Position numbers and translations under genes: made by a program
The notes under the pieces: model-generated
What the model was told of the DNA's origin: nothing
The model's database searches: none
The model's input: only the letters and a program-made list of their open reading frames with translations
DNA from: Climacteris rufus
Lineage: Eukaryota > Chordata > Aves > Passeriformes > Climacteridae
DNA length: 64,000 nucleotides
NCBI GenBank assembly: GCA_013398175.1
Contig: VZRZ01006827.1
Coordinates: 805,799 to 869,798, forward strand
Direction: 5' to 3'
Shown here: piece by piece, positions 1 through 11,200 of the stretch
How the letters are laid out: each line of letters opens with the position of its first letter
How positions within the stretch are numbered: the first letter of the stretch is position 1

Positions 1-1700
1 CATTTAGTGGCAACAGTTTATTATTAGTTTGCTCAAACAGAAGGGAAACTGGTGCACAATGCTTCATAATTCATAATAAATTAATCTTATTATCTAAGAG
101 TGCTATTAATTTGCAAACATACTTATAATTGAAAGTTTTCCTCTACATAATGCCAGGCATTTACGTAAATAGATGATAAAAAGTACAGTCCAAAGAATAT
201 GTCTATCATATCATGGACAGATATTCCAATTGATATGAAATACATACTGTGGAATTAAATAGCAACAAAGTTACTGAATGCAAAGTTCTGATTCTTTACA
301 ATGCATTGAGTAATCTAAGGGTATTCTGCCACACAGGGTGTGTTACACTGAATAACACTGATTTGCTTTCCTATTTGTCTGTTTGTTTCCTTGCTTCACT
401 GGAAGAACTTTGAATGGCTCTGAATGCCTGGCATTTTTGTAGGAATGTAATTAAATTCTCAAACATGCAAAAAAGGTTGCTTTGAAACACTCCAAAGTGA
501 CCATTGGCAACTTTCAAATTAAATCACATGCAGTTTTTTTAGCATGTCATTTAGAAGTTGCTGATAAAATGATTGTTTATTTGTAATGAGTAGGGAGGCT
601 TCTCTGAGTCAATAGGTCTGCCAGGTTAAAATACTGCTTTTGACATCATGTCTCTACTTTGCATTTGTGTTAGCAGTCTCAATTTTAATTAGTCTCTTAA
701 ACCATGCATTTTATAAATCTGATTTTATTGCCATGTGAAAATGTTGCTGGAAGTCTTCAATCTTTACACCTTAAAATTGCCGTAAAGCAATCCAACCCCC
801 CCACCCTGAGGAAAGTACACCCATGTACATACACATCCTACAGCAACCTACTTGAAATTAAATGAAGACTGACTTACACAGAAGAAGGGAAAAAAGTGTT
901 TTAAAGCTGAAGTCTGCACCTGGCTTGAAGTTACACAATAGTTATACAGAATGAAGAATCATTATATTTTCATATAAAAATGCATTACTTCCTAAAAGTC
1001 AAGCACAGAGTGTAAATGTCAGAATATTTTCTCTAACAGCTTCATTGACTGTGTCTTTGAGAATAAATACTTAAGCACCATGTCATATAAAATTAAAAAA
1101 GCCTAGAACTTTTTTATACAAATAAAATCTTCTTATAGAAATACATAACTGCTTTGAGACTGAAATTAGTATCCCTGCTTTTTATGTCAGCTAATTACTA
1201 TCTACTTGCTCGATTTTCTACTGGAGATGTTACCTTCATTTTCAGTTAATGCTTTAAAAGGATGTCCGATGGAAAAACTGCTGAAGCTTTTGCACTAAAT
1301 TTCTTTGTTTCTTAATACCAAGATTATTTGAGCAAAGATGCAGGATATCTATTCCAACTGTTTTGTTTCCCCATTAATTATGAAAATTCAGAGGAAGGCA
1401 GAGCAGGACTTATTTCCCTTACAGGACTGGAATCCTGTTTTACTGCTGAAGTGTGCCATTGCTGTGTTGTCCAGCACCAGACTAGATGAGATTTCAAAAT
1501 GAAAGTCAATAGTCCTAAATTTGCGTAGGATTACTGCCTATGTATGTGAAACATTTTTCTTAACAAAACCAGAACAATTTACTCATTTTCTTATTTTTCC
1601 TTCCCTGTCCCTCCCTGTCCAGGGCAAAAGGAGATTTTTGTAAAAAGTGAAGTGCTAGTAAATAAAGAGTTAAACTGAAAGCAGGCTCACTGGTTTGTTG
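1..1700. other. AT-rich noncoding flank
   Basis: No gene is visible here. The first 250 bases are rich in ATTA/TAAT-type cores, for example around 75-115, of the sort found in conserved developmental enhancers, but this is composition only. The G+C content rises from about 1600 towards the promoter-like patch near 2 kb. No repeat family was recognised. Confidence 0.5.
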
Positions 1701-1985
1701 AGATCTGTCAGAGTCTGAGTGGCTGGCTACATATCTGTCTCAGGAACAATAGCTACCTGTATTCTGCACGGGCTGCTGGGCAGGCACTAGCAGTCTGGAG
1801 AAGGTCTGCCTCTGTTAGAGGCTTTTTAGTGGGAATCCCTAATGACAGCCCTACTTCTCATTGGGAGGGGGGAGAGAAATCTTGTCTTCTCTGTTGATGA
1901 GGGACAGAGCTTTGATCATTTTCATTCAGCCTTGACTTGGCCTGAGGTTTAGGTTCCCAGTCCTGAAGTCAGCAGGCTCTCTTTT

Positions 1986-2022
1986 CTCACACGCGCACAC
2001 ACACTCGCACGCTCACACACAC
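1986..2022. repeat. Imperfect CA-rich microsatellite
   Basis: An interrupted CA/CG dinucleotide run (cacacgcgcacacacactcg and continuing) lies immediately upstream of the candidate exon at 2043. Such runs are common next to vertebrate promoters and in introns. The interruptions suggest an old, stable tract. Confidence 0.75.
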
Positions 2023-2042
2023 CCCTTTGCTGGTCTGTGCAG

Positions 2043-2171
2043 GCAGATTAGTGTCACGGCTGTGAGTGAGGCACAGAGCAATAAACATAGCAGAACCAAT
2101 CTCCATGGTGGCAAGAGGGGGCACTGGAGGTGACAACAATGGAGAAGGATCTTTCTTCTGACAAGTTTTAG
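2043..2171 (+). other. Candidate noncoding or 5' UTR exon
   Basis: The segment is bounded on the left by a possible acceptor (ctggtctgtgcag, ending at 2042) and on the right by a near-consensus donor (AG|GTAAGA, with the GT at 2172-2173). The 129 bases are richer in G and C than their surroundings. The ATG at 2103 opens a frame of only 18 codons that stops before the donor, so the segment would be 5' UTR or part of a lncRNA rather than coding. An alternative is a first exon whose transcription start lies in the GC-richer stretch at 1680-2040. The splice motifs and composition are seen; exon status is inferred. I recognise no gene. Confidence 0.22.
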
Positions 2172-5100
2172 GTAAGAGAGAATATTTATACCCTCCACCA
2201 AGTATTTTATAGCCTTCTAAATAAGTTAGAAATTGGTAGATTGCAAACGCGCCTTGTTATAGAAATATCTTAGTTTACTGCCGTATCTGGGCTGTTACTA
2301 GCGCTTAATCTGTAATTGACGTGCTTTGTGTTATGAGAATGTTTGCAGAAGGCAGACAGGCTTTTTTTGTGGAAGTGATGGCTACTATTACATTCTTAAT
2401 ATAAGATCTCTAATATTTACATTTTTAAAATTAATTTTGGCTATGTTGAAATTATGCTTAGCTATCATAAATATCCACATCTGATAAAATGTTGTGTATC
2501 TGATAGCACACATACAATATTAAAACAGTGTTCCCTCAACCCTAATTTGTAATTATTTTTACACTCTTAACTGCACTAGGGTCAGAGAGTTTTAAAAATT
2601 AATGAGGTTCCCTGCTGAGTTCACATAGTATAATCTACATGAGTTGTTGCTGCAGAGGGCTGAAATTATTCCTGAATGTTTTTAATTAGGTGTAGAATTT
2701 TTGTTTCGATATATTTCTTTCTAACACTTTCCTTTCAACATCAGTTTATGTAAACTGCAGTCAGAAGGGAGTGACAATCCGTTTTTAATAATGACAAACT
2801 GAGCATGGGAAAGACAAGGCATACAGTGGCAATACAACACAAACATTTGCTGGATGTGTTTTCTGATTTCATGTGTTAGATCTGTGTTAGATTCCTGCAG
2901 CTGTGATCAGCTTCACCTATTTGCAAATAACTACTGCTCTAGGGAGAGGAAAACGAGCAATACTTAGTGCTTTGTGTGAGACTGAAGTAATAGGTTACTG
3001 ATGTGTTTGGCACATTAGAAAGAGTTGTTCGAGGACTGGAAAAGATATATTAAAGAGAAGAGAAACAGTGCAAAAAGAGGCAGTAATAATGGAATAATGT
3101 ACTATCCCTTTTCCTGGAAATGCGAGACAGATAGTAACATCAGTGCTCCTGGAAAGTAGAATTTGCTGAATATCCTCAAATGGAAGGACTGGAAGGGGGA
3201 GGGAGCTGTTTACTATGAAATTTCCATATTGAAATTGACAAAGTTTCATGCTGCAAGATTTAAAGTGTTGTTTATTATTTATTATAATCTACAGTGCATT
3301 ATGTTTAAATGGCAAGCATTTTAAAGCTGAGTATAGTGTAATCAGTGCTAAAGACATGTCTTCCATTTGCAAGACCCACTCTGAGCTTCCTGTGATATAT
3401 TGTTATGTAAATACGGTGCAGCAAGGGAAAGCAGCACTATGGAGATTCAATTTACTTTGAAAGTTGTTCATTATAGAAGGGATGAATGTTATTTATTGGA
3501 TGTGAATCAAAGGCTAGAAATGACTTTTTCACTGTGAAGTCTATTGTGATGGGTGCAGCGTGATCTAATCTTTTTAATTTTGGCTTTCACACCAGTGGAG
3601 ATGAAAAGAGATCTGAGCTCATTTATTGGTTGCTAAGTCTTACTGAAGGCCTAAGTACCATTCTTGGTTGCTATGGCCAATCTGACCTCAATCTATGCAG
3701 TTTTAGGGACTTAAGCAATCCTTTTTTTATTTAGAAGCATGTACCTTGATTTATGTCCAAAATTGTGCCTGAATGTCTTTGTCTACAAGTGATAAATGGT
3801 GGTGTACAATTCATCAGTTCTTACAAGTAAACACTGCTGTCCCACTAAAAATATGTTTTGTTCTGAGTTAATGGTATGGAACAAGCCAGTCTCCACAAAT
3901 AGCTATCTTTTATTGTAGAGAGCCACTGAAACTTGGAGCAAAGTGAAGGAAATTGGCATTCATCTTCTCTGCCATTAGCATTTCATTTGTGCTCTCTGGT
4001 GATGAGACTGTGTGTCCGTGGACAATGAAAGGCTAGTATTGTGTTTCTGCGCCTGAATATATAACTGATCAATTATGAATTTATTTATTCTGAACAGATA
4101 TTAGAAAGTCAGGAATACAATTTCCTATGCTGTTTGCCTGCCACTTTCTTATTAACAACTGTAAAAACATTTGCATTCAAACAAACTGTGTCTTAGCTGC
4201 AGGAAATTCCCAGTTTCCTAGGCAAGTTCCTTGTTTTCAAGTAATATCAGATATGAAACTTCCAGACATGTACTACTTGTGCGGTTCTTAGTGGTGCTTA
4301 ATCTTTCATCTATATTAGAACTTCTTCCAGTAGGAGCTGTTCTAATAGGTAATTGAGACTATAGAGTGATTTTTATAATATGAGTAGTAATAATTTTATT
4401 GCATTGGAATTGCTGGTAGTCATTTAGGTTGTACATACACTGAGAAAATGTGATACAGAATACACGGCAGCAGAAGCAGTATTTTGCTGGATATTTTGGT
4501 CTTTTAAAATAATTATTATTATTTAGTTTTTTGTTTGTTTTTTTCTTTTAGATAGAGTAATAATAAATATATAAAACTGTATGAAACTGGATGTTAATAT
4601 GGCTCCTGCAAAAATTGCTGCTGTAGATTTACTAGTCCATAGAGGGAAAAGTCAGATCAATTGTTGATCTTAGTACTTGACAGTGTTATAAAGACATTGC
4701 TCAAAAAACCCCAAACTTTTGCTTTTTAAAAATGTATGGAATAGTTGGATATAATGGAGTCCAGCATAGCTTTGCACTTGTGGAGCAAAAATAATCCTTC
4801 CATTGTATGTATTTTTAAACTAGAGTACTAGAAGAAAAAGTAGTATTTCCTGAAGTGTGATTTCTTTTCATAGGTTATTTTTAATACTAGGCTACAGTGA
4901 GGGTTATTATTTTAATTAAGCCAATTTTTAGTCTTCCCAAGGTGAATTTTAAAAATTTGAATCTATGGTGGTAACAGATTTTCCCTGTATACTCAATAGA
5001 CGATAGCTGTTGAAATCAATTCTCAAAGAGATGGAATTTACAAAGGCTTCTGGTACTACTGAGCTGCTTTGCAGCATCAGATTGATAGCAGAATTTGCAG

Positions 5101-6341
5101 AGGCAATTCCTTGAGGTTAGTTCACAATAGGGCTACTCCTTCAGGGCTTTTGAGAGTTATTAGCAGCTATTGACAAAAATGGTCTGAGATGTTAGTTATA
5201 GAACTACCTGGATTTTCTTTTAGTAAAGGTGCTTTGTATAGTCCAATGTTCACCTACTGACTGCTTTGTACAATAAGAAGCTCTTAAATCAGTCCTGCGT
5301 ACTTGGAAGCAGATTTATGGGATTTAATGTAAGCACTGCCAAACAAAAAGACCGTGGTTTTGTTTAAGAGAAATGTCTTAGAAAAACATTTTAAAATACT
5401 AATCAGGAGTAAGTTATTGTGACTATGATGTATTTCATTGTATACTCCTTGTTTCTACAAATATAAGAAAAGAATAGCTAGTTCATTAATCTTACAAAAA
5501 ATTTTTATTTGATAGGACACTGACTAAAGAAGCTTTGTTGAACGGTTTATATCTTTTGTCTTTTGCACACCTGTATTTAAGTTAACTGGCTTCTGCATAC
5601 ATAGGTAGAAATTGATTTTGAAGTAAGGGTTTGTAGGATCAGGACACACAGTATATCCTTATTCTTCTTGTTACTGTTTGGTCTCATCTAAAATGCACGT
5701 ATAATATGAAATAGTCTCTTCAAAAATATCTGCTTAAAAGAAGAAAATGCAGACATTCTATCTTTGTATTTCAGTAGTGCATAATAAGAGTGTGGATTAA
5801 TTGGCAAAAATGTCACCACCAGCTCACTGGAGTACAAAGTGAGACAAAAAGAAAATAATTGCGGTTTTTTGGGAGTTCTTTCAGTTGATGAAACAAGTTC
5901 CTTTACTGGTAGCACAGTTTTAATTTTTGTAGCAGACTTTCCATTTATGAAAATATGTAAGTAAGATCAATCAAATTGCAAACTCTTGCAAGACAACAGG
6001 AAAATTTATTTTAATCAGTGGTCATCTGTGAATAAAGTCATAATTCTTTCTTGTCAACAGCTGTCTCATTAGTTAACTTACAGTCCAGGTTTTGAAATAA
6101 AGTTGAAACAGTGGAAAACTCCCCTATTTTTTCTCTATTAAATCCATGATTTTGCATGTAGTCTTGCCAATAATGCACATAGTTTGGATATATTCACTGT
6201 GAATTCTGTTAACTAATAGTCTGTTTTGAAAGATAAGTAAAGGAATATATCATAATATTATGTGTAAATAAGTCCATGATCATAATTCTTGCTGCGTTTT
6301 TTCTCTGCCTCATGTTTTCCATGAGATGTACTCATAATCTC
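2172..6341. other. Unassigned intronic/intergenic DNA
   Basis: About 4.2 kb of AT-rich sequence with only short chance open frames. No simple repeats of note and no recognisable transposon were found. The minus-strand frame at 5688-5915 and the plus-strand frame at 3248-3460 have no splice support and no family features. Confidence 0.5.
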
Positions 6342-6606
6342 TCACATGTACCCAGAATGAACAAGCTGTGACACATAAAACCAATTCCCATGATTTTTTG
6401 AATTTTGGATTAAGCCAAAACTGCAAAAATAAATTTCTGAAAGGTACACTTGTTTTTTACTAAGGTCTTTTCTACACCTACTGGGTTGTGGTAGGTCATA
6501 CACTAGTAAAATAGTGCAGAGGAATTGGAAATTAAATGTGTTAGGGTTTTTTTTCCTTTGACTTTTCTGGCACCTTTGACACAGTTTACATGTTGGGGAC
6601 ACCAAA
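6342..6606 (-). mobile_element. Endogenous retrovirus remnant, 5' internal part
   Basis: Read on the minus strand, this is the sequence directly downstream of an LTR-end/primer-binding-site junction, and so would be the retroviral leader and the beginning of the gag region. It is badly degraded. An open frame crosses it, but that frame also runs through the primer site and into the LTR, so it is not a retroviral gene product. The downstream boundary is unknown: I cannot trace pol, env, a polypurine tract or a second LTR at lower coordinates. The element is therefore probably truncated. Assignment rests on the adjacent primer site and LTR features. Confidence 0.4.
6587..6604 (-). other. tRNA-Trp-type retroviral primer binding site
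   Basis: The minus-strand sequence tggtgtccccaacatgta aligns with the tRNA-Trp primer site used by avian alpharetroviruses (tggtgaccccgacgtgat) at 13 of 18 positions. Two of the five mismatches are CpG to CpA changes, the usual decay of methylated CpG. The site is preceded by CA then TT (6608 down to 6605), the same LTR-end plus two-base spacing seen in avian leukosis-type viruses. The match is seen by eye; the retroviral assignment is inference from known biology. Confidence 0.5.
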
Positions 6607-6800
6607 TGAGATAGCTTCCAGGTAAGGTCTGTCTTACCCAACCTGCTCTTGCCTCTGGTCACAAGTGATGAGCAAACTATCGGGTTTATTGGTAAAAGCC
6701 CTTGGCTCCTCTTCCCTTCAACTAGGACAACTGAGTCACCCACATGAGCACCTGAGGTGAGGGCAATCCTCTTGCTCTCACACAAGCCAACACCATGTAT
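6607..6800 (-). mobile_element. Degraded retroviral LTR (5' LTR side)
   Basis: On the minus strand the LTR would end in CA at 6608-6607, directly before the primer binding site. A polyadenylation signal AATAAA lies on the minus strand at 6690-6685, 77 bases before that end, a reasonable R plus U5 length. G+C content is higher here than in the flanks, and an AP-1-like TGAGTCA lies at about 6730. No TATA box is clear upstream of the polyA signal. The outer (U3) boundary is not visible; 6800 is a guess. No target-site duplication could be identified. This could be an LTR fragment of an ERVK-like or alpharetrovirus-related avian family. Confidence 0.42.
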
Positions 6801-7686
6801 TTGTCTCTATCACAGTCAATGTTTGATGTCACGCATGCATTTGTATTTACCTAAATGGTCTAAGGCTACTAGTGTATTCTTATTCTTAATTTCCTGGTGT
6901 AATATGCCATAGTTCAGTGTCTGACTCTCCACAGTATTTTATGTTCTTGTCTCTCTCAAGATATCTTATTGACTAAAGTCTTGTAGAGAATTGAAGCAGT
7001 GTCTGAGTGGCTCATGTTGTTATTTTGCCTGCAGAGGAGGACTTTTAAGTTAGATGATGAACATTACCAGGACAAACTCTTTTAACAAGTCATGGTTGAC
7101 CCAGGTATTATCGGTGTGCTATCCCTCCTCTCCTTCTCATCTTGGCTATTGTCTGTATATCACTCTACAGATCAAAGATACTTGAGATCAGAGTAATTTA
7201 GATTAAATAATCCATTACTCAGTAACAGTCTTCCTATGCACTTAATGAGGTAGGGGTCCTTCCAAAAAAAAAAAAAAAACAGCTGTGTAATTAAGCATGC
7301 TATAATGAGGGCCAGTTCTGAATTCATCATCAGCTTTAATTTTAGTTCCTCTCTTATTGTTTATTTGATAATTTTTACCTTCTATCATAATCTTTAATAT
7401 TAATTTCTATGTGTTTATATATAGAGTGTGTGTGTGGTCAGTTTAAAGTTTGTGAGAATTGCGGCTTGGAACAGCATCCATTTTGTTGAAATGAAGTGGC
7501 AACCAGAATAAACCTACAAGGTTGTCTGAATACTATTTCCCATATTGTTTTACTTGCTGTAAATCAATAGATTCTACCAGAGCCTGGCTGAGCGAGATCA
7601 CTTTGCTTTGTCTCTCTCTATCAGTTTCATCATCTTCAGTCATCTTGATGATACTATTGACCAATTATATAAAATATTTTCAGGCC
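6801..7686. other. Noncoding DNA beside the LTR
   Basis: AT-rich sequence, the first part of which may still belong to the LTR U3. It contains an A16 run at 7264-7279 and a short TG run near 7424. No gene or named repeat is visible. Confidence 0.45.
7264..7279. repeat. Poly(A) run, 16 bases
   Basis: An uninterrupted A16 tract. It could be a microsatellite or the tail of an old retrotransposed sequence, but nothing recognisable precedes it. Confidence 0.85.
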
Positions 7687-8290
7687 TCAAATGCAGGGTG
7701 ACATATCATTTTCTCTGCAGAATGCAAGGAAGAAATAGTTACCATCCTTTTGGCTGGAGGTACTGGGCCAGCTGCTCAGTACTTTGAGGCTGCTTGAACT
7801 GCAGGCCAAGCTGTCCTCCACTGAACTAAATACCTCTCTGATGTGAAGCACCTGAGGAAGGCTCATCTGCTTAGCAGCAGGGTGATTGTGTGCATGAAAG
7901 GTCAAGCAGCACCTTCCATTGCAGAAGCTTTGTTGACCTGGGCCTGCAATGCCACAGAAAGTGCTGGTCCTGCCTAATCTTTGTTGTACAAAGAACTGAT
8001 AAAGCTTTGCTGATCATCTGAAAACTTTTTTTCCTTTCCCTAGTGGGCTTGGTTTTCAGAGAGATCATTCACCTGATCCAGGTGATGGCACAACTGCTTG
8101 TGCCCTGGTATGTGCACTGGAGAGGCAGCTCTAGTGAGGCATGAGGCTGGAGTGGGCAGGTTAGCCCTTTAGGCAGGGTCCTTCCTGGGCCTTCAGCAGG
8201 AGGTAAAGCAGTGTTTGTGGACAAGTACCTGTCCCTCTTGCTTCTGCACTTTTTGGAGCAAAAGCCTGCCTTGGTTATTTTGAGTATCAA
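7687..8290. other. GC-richer patch with chained minus-strand open frames
   Basis: This 600-base patch is clearly richer in G+C than its neighbours. Three minus-strand open frames of 65-73 codons lie almost end to end (8290-8069, 8068-7871, 7905-7687) in different frames, as in a decayed coding or transposon sequence. I could not match it to CR1 reverse transcriptase or to a retroviral domain, and no catalytic motif is visible. It may be a decayed mobile element, a pseudogene, or only a GC-rich patch where stop codons are rare. Confidence 0.25.
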
Positions 8291-11200
8291 ATAGTTTTGT
8301 GATTAGGATGCTTCCCTTCACTTGCATCTTGAAAGGGATCTGATCCATTGTTTCTTGTTCCACACTGTTAGTGTCATTTCTTGCAAAGAAATATTTGGAA
8401 CAGTCTGTAGGTCAATCTATTAGACAAATGTATTATTCCCTTATACTGAAATGAGAATGAAGACCCCCTTGAATTCCAGTTCCAATTAAATCACTGCTGC
8501 ACTGCTAAAATTGATAGGTTACATTTTCCATTGATGTCTCTTACCTCTGTGGTGTTTTTTTTCCCCTAGCCTGTCAAGGCATTTCCTTTACTTCTGCTTT
8601 TTTCAGTCTACTGTTATTGATTGCATGGGTTCCAGTCCCCTGCTTTAAAGAGGTAGGAGAAGTTTGCTCTTTCATTTCTTGCTAGTAAATCCTCAAGCAC
8701 TTCTACAAAATCATCTTTATCTTCAGTAACAGCTGTCATCTTCCTCTCGGCCTGTGGCATCAGAAAATAGTGACAGTGTACTCATTGCTGATGGCTTTGA
8801 CTTGAATGAAGAAATTAATTTTTGTAGTGTTATTCTCAGCTTTCAACATTAAATTTTTCAATTTTCCTGCAGCAGATATACTATGTAGGCAGCAATATGA
8901 CCTCTGCAAAGAACTTGTGTAACTATCTTATTTTCATTGCTGTTTAATATCTTATCTTCTTAAAAGTCTGAATTCCTCATATTGTGACAAGGCCTTTCCA
9001 TCTAAGAATGGAGAACTGAGGCATCCAAGACCTTCATTTGGCCATCAGCTGGAAACTGTAGATTCAAAAAATTATTTCATTGTTGGAAAATGAACCAACC
9101 TTCAATTTGCTGTTTAACATTTGGTTTCCATCACTGAGGAAGTACAGTAAATTGAAAGAGAGTGACTGTGATAAGGGCACTGTAAGATTCTTTGTCAAAT
9201 TAAACTAAGAGCTTGGTGTGTCTTGGCAGGGTTGTTGCATTGACACAGATGGCAACGTACTGTCCCATACCAGGACTGCTGATTTGAGCAGACTGCTCTT
9301 CTTTCTATGATGAGAACCCAAACTCACACCTAACACACAGTGAAATGTAGCAGACATTTAAAAAGAGCTTAATACTGAGTATTATTTTCCCACAAATTGC
9401 ATCTTTTAATATTTTTATTAAAAAAAAATATTTGCTAGTAAGTTGAAGTGCGTAGTTTTAGAAAATTGCTTTCTGGAAGAAGGAACTACTAAGTGGTTTG
9501 GACAGAAAATTTTGCCAAGGTAAGTAAGTGTGTACTGATATGGCAGAAAATAACAGTCATCATGACAAGTAACTTGTGATCACTGCTATCTGTATTCAGC
9601 ACTTTGGTTCAAAACTGTTATTGCTCAAATGTGACATTTTTCCTTTCTGTTCATCACCTTTCATGTTCATGAAATGAACTTAAAAGCTAATATTTCTCCC
9701 ACATCCTTTATATTTAGAAATTCTTCAAGATTCTAGATATAATAAAAAAATCCTTATGGAAATGAATTCTTACACCATGGTACACATTTGGATTGTCTGT
9801 TTTCTTTAGCATTTGACTGAAAAAATAGATAAGGAATATCCACCACTTACTCATTGTGTTTATATATTTATATATATTCACATTAGTTTATTGTGTAACC
9901 CCTAGACTTACCCACACTCACCAAAGCTCCAAATCTGTTCTGTAATGCATGGTTTGATTTTTCAGTAAGTACATATTTCATATGGAGATTAAGGCTTTAA
10001 TACATTCAAAAAATAAAATAAAAAATCTGTTCTGTTATTTCTAGATTGTTAGGAGTCCTGGCACACTGTGCACACATGTCTTGAGCAGAAACTGTCTGCA
10101 GGGTCTAATAGCTACAAAGAGGAGAAATTGTGTTCATATGCTGTTGCAGTAGTTCTCAAAGGGGAGGTTAGCCCCTCCTTTCTCTAGATTTTCATGGGAT
10201 ACCTTTTGTCACCTCTTACTCAGTGCTGAGTGTTTCCGAAGGCTCCCTTGTTGTTAGCAAGTTGCTAGAAGACTTTATTGTGTTTTTGCTTCTGTAACCC
10301 ACTTCTTCCTGTTAGTATGTGCCTGAGAGAAGAGATTTATTTTAAGAACAATTTACTCAAACTGAAATGAGATTAACAAGGTCTGGCAGGGGAAACCATT
10401 CTGAGGGACTGTCTGCCTGATCATGTTCTCTCCTTTTGATGAGAGCAATTTCCCATCTTGGGGTTTTTAGTAGTCCACTTGGGCAGTCTGTAGAGAGTGG
10501 TACCTTCTCTTACATTTGACTATTCTGTTTTGGTCAGCTGGTGACTCACAGTTGTCATATCAAAACGTCACCTTTTTGGTATATTCCAGTTGGGGTAATG
10601 GTGACAGAAAAGTTGAAGCAGGTAAAAGAGAAAGTAGCAGGTTATTCGTGTGCAGACAATTCAAATAAATGAATAAATACAAGTTAATTCTCAATATTCT
10701 CTCTCTCTAAAACACATTATTGACACTAGAAAAAAGGATTTTCCTAGATAAGGTCTTTAAATAGATAAATACCATGGACAAAATACTTTCCGAGTGTGTT
10801 TTTCCGTAGTAGAGGTGGTATTAAAATGTACTTCTGAATATTCAGACTGATTTTTTTTTTCCAAATCCATTTCCTGATACTGTCCACTACATTTTTCTAA
10901 AAGCAGGGGAAAGTGGGCAAGAGTTGGAGAAGTCCCCTGCTTTGCAGCCAACTGACTTTCTCTCTAGTGATTATGTAGCTCAATATCCCTCCATTTCACT
11001 TATTTTCCAGCCTTTGTGGGTTTTAGTTTATGAGGAGTAAGGTGTTTCCTTCATCCCAGTCCATGTATGCATCTATCCAAGGGTGATATAGAAAATGGAA
11101 GCAGCTGGGATTTGGGTGAACCTTCTGCTGCAGTCTGCGTAATGTTTTGTACACGAGGTCTGCATGCGACAGGAGGCCAGAAGTGTGAACCTCAGCACTG

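Noticed and set aside
6342..6785. 147-codon minus-strand open frame, the longest in the window, as a gene
   Set aside because: It runs across a retroviral LTR end, spacer and primer binding site, so it is not a real coding unit.
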